Assembly (NCBI GenBank): GCA_025738555.1
Contig: JAOVFP010000023.1
Location: 1,178,001-1,242,000 of the forward strand
DNA: 64,000 nt
Origin: Cyathus striatus
Taxonomy: Eukaryota; Basidiomycota; Agaricomycetes; Agaricales; Nidulariaceae
Reading direction: 5' to 3'
The notes under the pieces were generated by a model. The model was not told the DNA's origin. It did not search any database and saw only the letters and a program-made list of their open reading frames with translations. The translations under genes were made by a program, and so were the position numbers. Below, one piece after another: positions 1-10,435 of this stretch (positions are counted from its first letter, which is position 1; every line of letters begins with the position of its first letter).

Positions 1-1
1 T

Positions 2-1928
2 ATGATCAGGAACATCAATGAGTTTGGGCTCTTCTGTTTCCATACGGGTAGGCGTTTGAGGTGGAGTAGGTACTGGAGAAATGTTCTCGGGGGTGGTTGC
101 ATCAACGTCGACCAACTTCTCCGCCTCGCGAGTGACCAATGCCTGTTGAACAGAGACAAGAGGAATATATTCTTTCTCATCCTCATTGATACCAACCAAC
201 TTGTCGTTATGCTCTTCACGAGACTCGTCATCGCTGATGTCTACAAGCCGTTCATCCTTGTTGTGAATAGTATCAAGCAAAGTTCCTTCATCTATTCCAA
301 TCTCATCATTTCCGATATCTACCAGCCTTCCTTTCGTAATATTTGTATGAGGGTCTTCCACGTTAGTGTCAAATGCCCACGTCGGCCATGAAGACACCTG
401 CTCGGAAATATGCAGATCGACGAGTGGAACTGGCAATGGGACCAAGGGGCCATAGCCATAAGAGCCTTCTGAACGAGAATGCGACAAGGTTATAGGCTCC
501 GGAAGTATACGTTGCGTTCCTACATCCGAGGATGTGAGAGAAGATGAAGGAGGGTTAGATACGGACTCGAGAGAAGAGGATTCCGAGGAGGAGTAATCCA
601 CGAGAATCTCGTCGCGTTGCTTCTCTTTTCCTTTCACTGAGTTTCCTAATCTCTTCAACGGAACACCCCCTAATGACTTTGACCGGCGATGCCCGGAAAG
701 TGAAGAGGTTGAAAGTGACAAGGAAGGTGAGGGAGACCTCGATGGTCCTAAGGCAGAGAACTTAAAAAGGTTCAGAGCTGGTTTGGTAGATGTCGCAACT
801 TGCGGACCAGCAAATGCAGGCGAAGGACTATGAAGGAGAAAGGAAGAAATCGATGGAGTGAATGGCGAGGAGTAATTTGAAGTTGAAGATGTATTGGTTA
901 GAGGAGGCGTTACTGGGAACGCATTTGATTTGATGGGGGTATCGAATGCATTAGATGCAGAAGAAAACTGTGGGAACGCGTCGACACTGGAAGAGCGGGA
1001 GAGGTGCCTGCCTTCGCCGATATCCTTCTGTAGGTGTTGAGGGCGAGACTGTTCTACATCCCCGCTACTTACATTAGATGAATCGGCGTATACTCCTAAC
1101 TTTATGCCAGTAATGGTAGATGCAGTGGATGTTGAAGAAAGGTCCACTAATTGCCCTTCTTTTGCTCGGGAGCTTGTGGGTAGTAGCTCAACGCCTTGTA
1201 AGTCCAGGTCTGCGGGTTTGGGGCGAGACTTTGTAGTAGGGGTGGCGTTTGGGCCTTTAAACGACCTCCTGAAAACATTAAGGCTCCAATTCCAACCCTT
1301 GGGAAAGCCCCAATTCTTTCTAGAAGCGCTTGTAACGGGCTGAGGAATCCTTTCGTTACTAGAGGATATAAAAGCAGGCAACAGTCGGATATTAAATCTT
1401 CGCAGAAGACGTAGACCTAGATAAGAGAGTAACAGGGCTACCGCAGTATACGCGATAATGGGGAGAATAGAAAACGGAGTCATGACAACCACGGGGTCCA
1501 CAGATGGGGAGGGCGGGTTGTCGTATACGGATGGGGGCGGGACAACGGCACGAACGCTACGCCAGCGAGACTCTCCAATTCTCAGTAAGTCGACTTCAAC
1601 GTGGTCAGATTGTGCCAGGGAAGGAGAGACGCTGTCGTGCGGAAGATGAGTAGTGAGAAGTTTTACTATCCACAGGAAGACTCACCTGTCTGTAGGGAAA
1701 GAAACGCCGCAATCCGCAGAAGAGAAGCTACGAGAATGAAGTTATGGACCGTCAGTTAGTGAGCAACTCCTCACAGATTAAATACCCCCAAACACACCTG
1801 GATGTGATACACGCAGCGTTCACCCCAACTGAAGGGACCAACACGAGGAAGAATAAGTTAATATCGAGCCCAAGGAGCCATAACCAAGACACCAATAGCA
1901 CAGAATACCGAGAAACAATTGCCGTCAT
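2..1928 (-). CDS. Partial serine-rich single-pass membrane protein, unrecognised
   Basis: The reading frame is open to the left edge, so the C-terminus is outside the window. My model has exons 1928-1798, 1727-1686 and 1631-2 (601 codons seen); both introns have GT..AG ends and the first has a CTAAC branch site. The N-terminus is hydrophobic, like a signal peptide (about residues 5-40). A short ectodomain with a few Cys follows, then a membrane segment near residues 105-128 (key run SILPIIAYTAVALLLSYLG). The remaining 470 or so residues are Ser/Pro-rich and presumably cytosolic. The last part has five spaced copies of a K/R-L-V-D-I plus acidic motif (RLVDIGNDE, RLVDISDDE, KLVGINEDE, KLVDVD, KLIDVP). 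I recognise no family, so the function is unknown. The signal/TM layout is inferred from hydrophobicity. Confidence 0.6.
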
Positions 1929-2644
1929 GGTCGTCAGAAATCAGCATATAATTTGAAATGTTGACTTGGAAACTGGCATAAGAGTCGAATGAGGTGATCC
2001 TTGAAGAGGAGCAGGCGGAAAACACGCGGATGCGGCCTCGTCGTACCGCTTCTTGCACTGGAACAGCCTTTGCTGCGTGCGTCCAACCGTGAAATACCAA
2101 ATATTGGATGGCTGGTACTCACACAGACCACCTTGCTTCGGCGCAAGGTCCTCTTACTTTGCCTTGCTGGCGCCTCGCGGAAAGCATGAGGTCAGCTTCG
2201 GCTAGAATTTCCTATAACGCGAACTGCACCACGTCACCTGCTCGCCTATATTTCAACACGTGTGCGTGATAGCATTTGGCGCTACCAGTGGTAGTAGCTA
2301 CAACATGTATGATACAAACATACGATTCTGAAACTCAATTGTAGTTCACTGCATATATCGAATTTCCGGGCAATGAATATTATCAAACACTACGCACTTA
2401 AGATACACTGCATCCAGCTTACAATCACATAAAAAGTCCAGTCAAGAAAGAGCTCGTTCCGCATAATGAATGTAGGCTATGTACAAACCGCAGAACATCA
2501 ATACAGATTGACACAAAAAATGCAGAATGAAAGAACATAAGATGTGAGTAAAGTATGATAACAGAAAAGAAGAGGGATAGCGAGCGACAGGGAGGTACAA
2601 TGCACTCAATGCGTTGGATGAGGGTATTAGAGATGCGGAGGAAT
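1929..2644. other. Spacer between the left-edge gene and eIF4G
   Basis: This 716-bp stretch lies between two minus-strand genes. It should hold the promoter of the left-edge gene and the 3' untranslated end of eIF4G. I see no coding exon with good splice signals and no clear regulatory motif. Confidence 0.5.
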
Positions 2645-5600
2645 CTAGGATAAGAGAGAAAGAAGCTTCTCGGTGTCCACCGACTTGGAAGCCAGACGGT
2701 TGCGCTGATCCTCGTCGAGTAAAGCACCCTTCACCATGGTAGCAAACAGCTGGAAGGCCTTGGGAGCGTCAATCGCAATGTCGTCGATAATATCTGCGAT
2801 TGGAGTGAGGCCTTCCTCAAAGGCAGAAGATAAACAAAGTTTCTTCGAAACAGCACGGTCGAAAAGGGCGGCAACGAGCTGGGCATCGGCTTCCTTTGAT
2901 TCCACTGCAGTTGAAACCAGTTTGTACACCAATTTATGATGGAACTGGTCAGGTAAGGCAGTGAAATAGACCTCAGCTTCGTCCAGACTTCGGACGCCAA
3001 AGAACTCCTTCAAGTCCTCCGTGATTTTCTTGTCTGCATCTTTGTCACTCATCTCTGGAGCCGCCGCTGGTGCCTCATCGTCCGAGCCATCCGACTCCGC
3101 AGCAGGGTGGGCTTCTTCCACGGGTTTCGAGCGAGGCTGAAGTACGAGCTTCTTCCTCTGAGGAGGAACAGCTTCAGGAGCTATAAAACAATTAATGATG
3201 GCACTGCTTCAATATAGAAGAAAGCTTACCTTTGCTATCTCCTGCATCAGTACCTTGACTCAGCATCATGAACATATTGGAATTCGAGCTTGAGCGAGAA
3301 ACGGCCTCCTTTTCACCGCCCTTCTTGCCGGCGAAGACACTGTTGGGTTTGCCGAATGTCGGGGGTTGGGCCTTGCTAATTTTGCCGAACTGTGAAAGAT
3401 CACCGGCCTTGGGAGGGGGTCGGGGTGCTGAGCCTCCGGCAACGGCCCACCCATCAGGACCAACCTGAGGAAATTCTTCCCTGGTGGCACCACGGCGTGA
3501 ACCTCCACGAGACATACTGATCTGTCGCAAGGACTCCTTATCCTTCTCAGCCCTCGCAGCCTTTTATACCATTAGTGGGTGGTGAGGGGTACTGAATAAT
3601 ACAAAACTTACTGCTTCATGGATCTGTGATATAGTGGAAGGAGCAGCAACAGCGTTGCGGGAAATCCATTTGCGCTCACGGAGTTCAATTACGTCCTTTA
3701 AATTTAGTACGTAAATGAGAAAGAATGGCAATGAAAACAGAATAAGACGTACCTGTAACATAAATTGCATACGGGAGCTAACGTTCTGGCTCTTGGTGAG
3801 TTCCTTCATCCGCGAGAAATATACATCCATATGCGCTTTAGCTTTGGGAGTATCGAGAATTGAACCAACGGTGGTGAGGAGTTTGCACAAGCTCTCAATT
3901 TCCTCCTCTTCGGGATTCTCAACGTTACCAAGGAGCTTCTTCACACACTCGTGCATGATACGCTCAGTGAGCATTTGCAGCTTGAACAGTTCACCGATAA
4001 ATTTGATCAGACCGAGACCCTGACGTTTTGCCTTTTGGGCAGCATAGTACTCATCGGAGTACAGCGCGACTTCCTCCTGACCCCCAGCCTGGTTCTTCTC
4101 ATTGGCAGCTTTAGCAGCTTCATCCTCTAGTGCCTTAGTAGCAGCGGCCGCGGCAGTAGCTTCTTTATTGACCCAGCCACGTTCGAAGTCCTCTTGGCAA
4201 CGATTAAGCAAGTACTTCCTAAAGAGCTGACCACCGGCAATGGGTTTGCCTTCGTTGTTCTTAATGCCTTCATCTTGAACCTTCGAACTAATCTGCTCCA
4301 TCATTTTCCTGCATAACCGCGCATACATCTCGGACCACGTAGCCTCGTCTGTTGCCTTCTCAAATACAAGCCTGATAACCTGGATAAGGGTTCGTCCGTC
4401 CTTTTCTCTCTCCGACTTATTCGCCCAGGCAATAATCTGGTCGGAGATGGCATCGAATTTCTCCATAGTCAGCTTGTTCAGGAGACCCTTGACCTTACGA
4501 TCAACCATCTCAGGTGAATCGGTGTCAACCTGAAGTGATTTCCTGTCCCAGCGATTGGCCGAAGGTTGCAAAGGAACAACAGGCTCGAAGTTGGCAGCTT
4601 GAGCAGCCTGTTGCTGAGCATAGCTCATCCCATGACCTCCAGCTTTGTTACCACCATCGCCACGTTTCTCACCACGCTTGCTCCTGGTGCGATTGCTTGG
4701 CATTTGCGAACCACCAGGACCACCTTGGCTTGGTGTCCTTATCATGGTTTGTGGTCGGTTGAAAGGCAAACCAGCAGCAGCGCTAACAGACGCAGACCTC
4801 CCGGTAGCGAGAGCAAACCTCTCATCACTGGAAAGCTTAGCCCCCATAGTCCCAAAGTTACCCATGCTAAAGGGATTAGTTGAGCCAGGCTTGCCGAAGC
4901 CCGTGGAAGGACCAAAGCCTAAACCAAGAGACGGCTGCCTCTGTGGCCCAGATCCCTTCGGGCCTCTACCTGAACTAGTACGGGACATTGCGTGTTGAGC
5001 AGGATCAACAGGTTCAAGACCAAGAACATCGAGAGGCGGGAGCATGTCAGGTTTCTCCTTGCAAATGTTCATGAATTGAAGAAGGAAATCACGATCGTAT
5101 CTATGAAAGGTCAGACACGAAAGTACGGAATGAATAGTGAAAATGCATACCTGAATTTACCACCTTTAGTGTTTGTATTAAGCTCAGCCCTGGGACTCTG
5201 TACACCTTCAGGGTAGCTGATACTACTGATATCTTCTATGATACGTGCAGTGGCGAGCGCAGAGGGAGGTGCAGGAGCATTGACACCCTTGGTCATTGAG
5301 AGGTCCAATGGCCCAGGACGATGTCGGCCAGTATTGATACGGAGAGGTTCCTTTGCCTTCTCTTTCTCCCTGGGCTCTTCTTTGGCCTCCTGGGTAGTAG
5401 CAGCAGGAACTGCTACACCCTCAGAGGACTCGTCGTCTAGCTCGCCCTCCTCCTTAGCCTCTTCCTTAGCCTTTGGTTCAGATGTGGTCTCGAGGAGAAC
5501 GGCTTCAGATACAGCCTTGGCCTTGGCAGCCTCTTCCTCTGCGACTCGTTGACGCTCTTTCTCTTCTTCTTCTTCTTTGCGCTTGCGCTCTTCCGCCTCC

Positions 5601-7482
5601 TTCACATTGCGCTCTTCTTCTTCCTTGACCCGACGCTCCTCTTCCTCCTTGCGCTTCCTCTCAGCCTCCTCCTCAGCCTTCTTCTTCTTTTCCTCCTCAG
5701 CCTTCTGTTTCCGTAAGCGCTCCTCATCCTCCCGCTTCAGACGTTCCTTCTCTTCCTCTTCCTTCCGTTTACGTTCCTTCTCCCTCTCCTCTTCCTCGGC
5801 CTTCCTCTTCTTCTTATCCTCCTCCTCCTTGGCCTTCTTCGCCTTGGCCTCCTCTTCCTCACGCTTATGTTTCTCTTCATCTTCCCTCGCCTTCGCCTTT
5901 TGCTTCTCCTCTTTCTCCTTGCTCGCGTTTTCAAGCTCCAACCGCTTCTTCCTCTGTTCCTCAGTCTCCATCCGAACACTGTTGGGACGCCTATTAGGCA
6001 TTCCGGGGCTTCCTTGTCTGTAAGGAGAAGCCTGGGGAGGTAAGCTTGTTATCGAGGGAGAAGGGCTATGTTTCGCAAGGTTGATCTCGGTCCCGTCTGG
6101 GGACTTCAGTGTCACTTTTCGGGGTGCGGCTCCGCCTGGAACAAATGCATTCGATCCTGGATTTAGGCGCGCACTAGTAGGCATCGCCGACGACGATGGT
6201 GTCGGTGGAGGTGAAGAAATACTGGTAGAGTGTGACAAGGGAGGCGGGACATGGGGGACAGGAGCTGCATGGGATAGGGTAGGTGTACCAGGTTGTAGAG
6301 GAGGAGGATTTCGCGGCGACATGGGCATGCCTGTGTGAGGTGGCGCATGCGGACCGGGAGGAGGATGCTGAGTCGGATGTTGCGGAGGTTGACCAGACAT
6401 TTGGGGCATATACCAGCCGTAATATGCTTGTTCAGGGGCGTACTAAAGATAAATCCTTGAGAAACACATAAATAAACTGCCAAGAGGAATACTCACATAG
6501 TAAGACCATGTAACCGGCATTTGCTGGGGAATACCAGGCTGCATCCCGGGTTGCATTTGCGGTTGGGGAGGCATCCCAGATGGCTGCGCATTGTGAGGGT
6601 GAGGTCCTAGACGTGGGCTCGGCATGCCTGAAGGGCCGCCATTCGGGCCGCTCTGAGACCGGGGAACAGAACCATTAGGAACTTGACGAGGATATACAGG
6701 AGAGCGAGGAGGTCCACCCGCAGGTCCAGCAGATTGTTGCTGCGGAGGCCGAGGGACGAAGGGAGTGTAGGAATGTCCCATCTGTGATGATTGCGAAGGA
6801 GCGCCTTGCTGTGACGTAGAGGTGGAAGGTTGAGAAGGGAGATTCGCAGGTCGCATAGAGGGAGAAGATGTATCTGAGGCTGCTTGTGATGAAGGCCCTG
6901 ATGACGGATTTTGGAAGAGTTTACGGACATCGACTTTTGCGATCTTTGAAGGGGCCGAAGTTGATGCTGCAGGAGTCGCCGAGGGGGATGATGATGATGA
7001 CGAAGCTGCAGGCACAGCTGTTGGCCGCAAAGAAACGGAAGGTTTTCCGTTTACATGACCTGCATTAGGTACTGAGCCAAAGGACTTTACGCCTTCTGAT
7101 CTAACTGGGGGTGCAGAGGCAGGTGAAGAGGATACCGGCGCCGAAACGTCATCTATGGATCCGAAAGTCACCGCTGAGCCTAGAGCAAAGTAAGAAGAGG
7201 GGATGAGTAAGCGCTGAGAAGAGAGGGCGAAGGGGATAAGGAATACTGACCTTGCTGTTTTACGGCTCCTACGTTGTTACGAGGTACGCTGACACCATCC
7301 TTTACCGGCACGCCTTGACCAAGAGCACTGGGGCGACGAGAGTGTGTTTGGTGTGGGGTTGAGGGAGGAGCTGGAGACTGCGGGCGCGAAGAAGAAGCCT
7401 GGGGCGGGCCCTTTGACCAAGCTGACTTTGCTGGGAGCTGGGTCGAAATCTTCGGTGCTGATGAGGTTGAAGATTTGCTCAT
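2645..7482 (-). CDS. eIF4G: Translation initiation factor eIF4G
   Basis: Scaffold of the cap-binding complex eIF4F, which links eIF4E, eIF4A and the ribosome in the cytoplasm. Seven exons join in frame (7482-7251, 7179-6497, 6442-5151, 5100-3753, 3695-3612, 3560-3230, 3180-2645) to give 1501 residues. The first 465 residues are low complexity (Ser/Pro/Gln). A Lys/Glu-rich helical stretch covers about 466-620. The eIF4E-binding motif YDRDFLLQF (Y-x4-L-hydrophobic) is at 737-745. A MIF4G domain spans roughly 935-1170 and starts near VDRKVKGLLNKL. A C-terminal MA3 domain spans about 1374-1495 (KKITEDLKEFFGV). An RNA-binding type Ser/Arg/Gly stretch lies between MIF4G and MA3. The 57-nt intron at 3752-3696 is a multiple of three and has no stop codon, so its retention would add 19 residues. 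The start at 7482 is the first ATG of the frame. The family call is very secure. Confidence 0.95.
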
Positions 7483-9370
7483 TCTAGGCGGGAGAAGAAG
7501 GCGATAAGTAAGGGCAGCAGGAGAACAAGAAGATGCAGGAGTAGACTAGGGTATTTTTTTATGGATTTTTTCAAGGAAAGGGGAGGGATGGGAGGTGAAA
7601 GAAAGGACTTACGAATTGTGCAAAGAAATAAAGCTGATTTTTGGTGATTTTTGAGACGAGTTGGGATTAGTCGCGTGTGGGTCGGTCGTCAAAAGTGACC
7701 TGCCAGCAGGCGATAAATTGAGGGATACGACTGTCGTCTAGTGACTGTCTAGAAAGAAACTCGGACGCTGTGGAGAGCGATCCGGCAGAGATGTCTGTCC
7801 TGTAAGCAAGGACGGGGGACAAGGACAACAGAACAGCCCCTCCCTTCATTTTTTGTCACGCTAGGACCCCGGCATTTCCCGAAACTCAGCAAAACTCAGA
7901 ATTAAATTCTAAAGCCTATTGTGCCAGTTCACGTCCAATATTACTAGCCAACTCTCCCCATTGTCGTCTGCAGCGTGCTCCCCACCCCTGCACTTCCATC
8001 CGCCAGCCCTACCTGCCCTCCTGCTCGTGCCCGCTTCTTACGTATCTCCCTGCGCCCACTCCCTTTCTTTTTTCTTCCAGCATCACGGACCCCAAGAGCT
8101 ACTATAAAGCGTCAGCTCCGACTTCGGCTCCTCGCCACTGCCACCGCTGCAATTTGATCAAACTTGTTGACGTCGTGAGCTGATGAGCGCATAACTCTGA
8201 GTCACTGACGACACCACATCCAGTGCGATCCACTCCTGCATCTCAGGCTATCCTCTGCTATATGTATCTGAGCAACCTGAGCTACTCTTTACATTTACCG
8301 ACTCGGGCCTACCAGCCTATCCTTAAAATATATTTGATTCCATCCATATCAATCCGGTGCTGCCATATACCGCAAATATCACCCGACTCGGCTCAAGACG
8401 GGGCCGCCAGCATTTCAATCCTAGTCATAAACCTTGCAACTGCTATATTCCCTCCTTCACCCGCACCGTCCTTTTTTGGCTGAATTACTTATTGGTAATG
8501 ATATCCTACGTCCCCACTTTGATCCCGAATCAACTGCCACATTGTCTCACTCAGCATTTGAGATAGCATTGTTAATTCTTATCCTTTTCCCAAGCCTTAT
8601 CCCAAGGCGCGCTGTTAATAGACCCTTCACCATGTGCAGATAGGGCACCGAATTTCCGATGCTTCGTAGTATTCGTCTATCACCGTCTCTATCACCAGTG
8701 CGCGCCAAGGTCTGGTCCAGTTCTACCTCTGAAACGGCAGTAAGTATGCACCTTTCATGCCAAGTTACAGCTCGTACGTCGCAGGAAACGGATGCTTACT
8801 TTGAGCTACCACAGAATCAAACTTGTACATTGAAATGGGCCCAAGGATGGACCACTGACCATTGCGTGTTTGACACCATTTTCTGAAATTTTCCGAGATT
8901 TCTCTGTCGTTCAAATAAATGATTCTTCGCGTATTTATGAACAGACGGATTCACTATTACTTTATCTTGTCAACAATTTGACTGTCAGTGGCTTGACTTG
9001 TCGGGGCTCGGTAGCTCCTGTAGTGCTCAGAACTCCTGACGACTGGGTTTCAACTCATTCGCACACCGTCCTCTGAAGATTGGCAGTGAGAGAATCTGGT
9101 GTGCACGATCTGCCTGGCGTACTACGTAAATGAGATTTTGCGCGGTTCGTGGGGGAAAGCGTTTAATTGCATGTATAAATATATATCACCGTATTTTCAT
9201 ACCTACTACTCCGCGTAGCGCATCGCCTTGATCCGAGTTCGGAATAAATTCGTACATACCTAGTCTAACGATAGCCTGAGATTATGATCGCCGTTCGGGA
9301 TTTATAAGATTTATTTAACATGGCTAGTATTAATTGACATCGCTAAATGACCAACGTGAGGCGTACGGCT
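7483..9370. other. Upstream region of eIF4G, possible 5'-UTR intron
   Basis: About 1.9 kb without a convincing gene. On the minus strand, positions 7612-7546 look like a 67-nt intron in the eIF4G leader (GTAAGT donor, pyrimidine-rich tract, CCCTAG acceptor), 64 nt before the start codon. The plus strand between 7950 and 8150 is strongly pyrimidine-rich, so its open frames are compositional. No tRNA or repeat was seen. Confidence 0.4.
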
Positions 9371-10435
9371 TCATGGACAGACATCGAAAGTCTTCAAGGA
9401 TTTGATACTGGAGAAGACTTCGGTCATTACTTCTGAGCCGCAGTCATACCCCTTCACCTGCAAAACCTTCAACTCGCAGTCCGGACCAGACCTCATTACG
9501 AGTGATTGTATACCCTGCACTGTCCACGGTACGTCTTCATGTTGCAAATATTCTGCAGTTATGATAGCCAACTCAGATAGTGAAGGCAGCTCCAAGCTGT
9601 CAATGAAAGGATCCACATTTTCCCCGCCTGTGTTGCGTATAGTCAGAGACCACAAACGGGAAAATCTGACAGGTGGATCAATAGCGCGAGAGGTTCGATA
9701 TGACTCAACGCACACGTCCAAAACCTCGAGATTTGGGCAATTTTTTATAAGCCTGATGGTGCCATAAGCTCCTTTGCAATGAAGGTATTTGAAGTGGGTG
9801 AGCTGAGACCAGGGTAGAGAATATACCGATGGGTTGAGTTCTCCCCGAAAATCTTGAAAGCTCAAAAGGTTTGGCGCTCTCGTGGCTGGAAGACGTACAG
9901 CATCCGATGGATGATCAGCATCGATTTTAAAGGTCTCCAAGGCTGGCATAGAAACAGAGAACAATTTCTGAATGTGGAGCCAAAGGGAATTATGGTCGGG
10001 CCCATCAGTGAGCAAAAAATGTAGCTTTTTCCAGCGAGGCGAGGTCGATACGAAGTAATCTACAACATATTTGTGGTGTTGGGAATTAGTGGCATTAATA
10101 ACAGGATACCATGTTAACTTTAAATCCAATGGGACATTCTGGGCGCATTTCAGCCATAATTTGGGCAGAGAATCACCAAAGTTTATCATCTTGCGGATGT
10201 CAACGGAAAGAGAATACCATAGGTATGGAATGGATAAAGCGATACGTCGCCATTCTCGATTAACCTGGCAAAGGGACAAGGGAGCCATAGCTATAGACGG
10301 ATCGATAAATTCTTGGTCTGGGAGGCAGTAGGTAAAAATCTGCTCCAAGATATCCGGATGGATGTCATTTGCCAGACGTGAAAGCCGTTGGGACAAGGGT
10401 GAATTCCTGTGACTCCCGGTTGAACTCGCGCACAT
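9371..10435 (-). CDS. F-box protein with degenerate leucine-rich repeats
   Basis: A single-exon gene of 354 residues. An F-box-like segment lies at about 20-70 (key residues in LANDIHPDILEQIFTYCLP, then LCQVNREWRRIAL and a Trp), as in the many mushroom F-box proteins. The rest alternates hydrophobic strands and polar turns like fungal LRR tails (for example NCPNLEVLDVC and LPSLSELAI). Such proteins usually dock substrates onto the Skp1-Cul1 ubiquitin ligase. The substrate here is unknown. The gene stands alone in a gene-poor stretch. The first ATG of the frame was taken as start. Confidence 0.75.
   Translation of the reverse strand: MCASSTGSHRNSPLSQRLSRLANDIHPDILEQIFTYCLPDQEFIDPSIAMAPLSLCQVNREWRRIALSIPYLWYSLSVDIRKMINFGDSLPKLWLKCAQNVPLDLKLTWYPVINATNSQHHKYVVDYFVSTSPRWKKLHFLLTDGPDHNSLWLHIQKLFSVSMPALETFKIDADHPSDAVRLPATRAPNLLSFQDFRGELNPSVYSLPWSQLTHFKYLHCKGAYGTIRLIKNCPNLEVLDVCVESYRTSRAIDPPVRFSRLWSLTIRNTGGENVDPFIDSLELPSLSELAIITAEYLQHEDVPWTVQGIQSLVMRSGPDCELKVLQVKGYDCGSEVMTEVFSSIKSLKTFDVCP

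Noticed and set aside
3564..5072. Separate 502-residue gene
   Set aside because: It is an exon of eIF4G with intron read-through at its 3' side; splice sites on both sides join it in frame to neighbouring exons.
5577..6023. Plus-strand open frame of 148 codons rich in Ser, Phe and Arg
   Set aside because: It is the antisense of the Lys/Glu-rich coiled region of eIF4G; its composition is fully explained by that repeat-like coding sequence.
8223..8886. Chain of plus-strand open frames downstream of the eIF4G promoter
   Set aside because: No shared frame, no convincing splice sites and no motif; composition is pyrimidine-rich noise.
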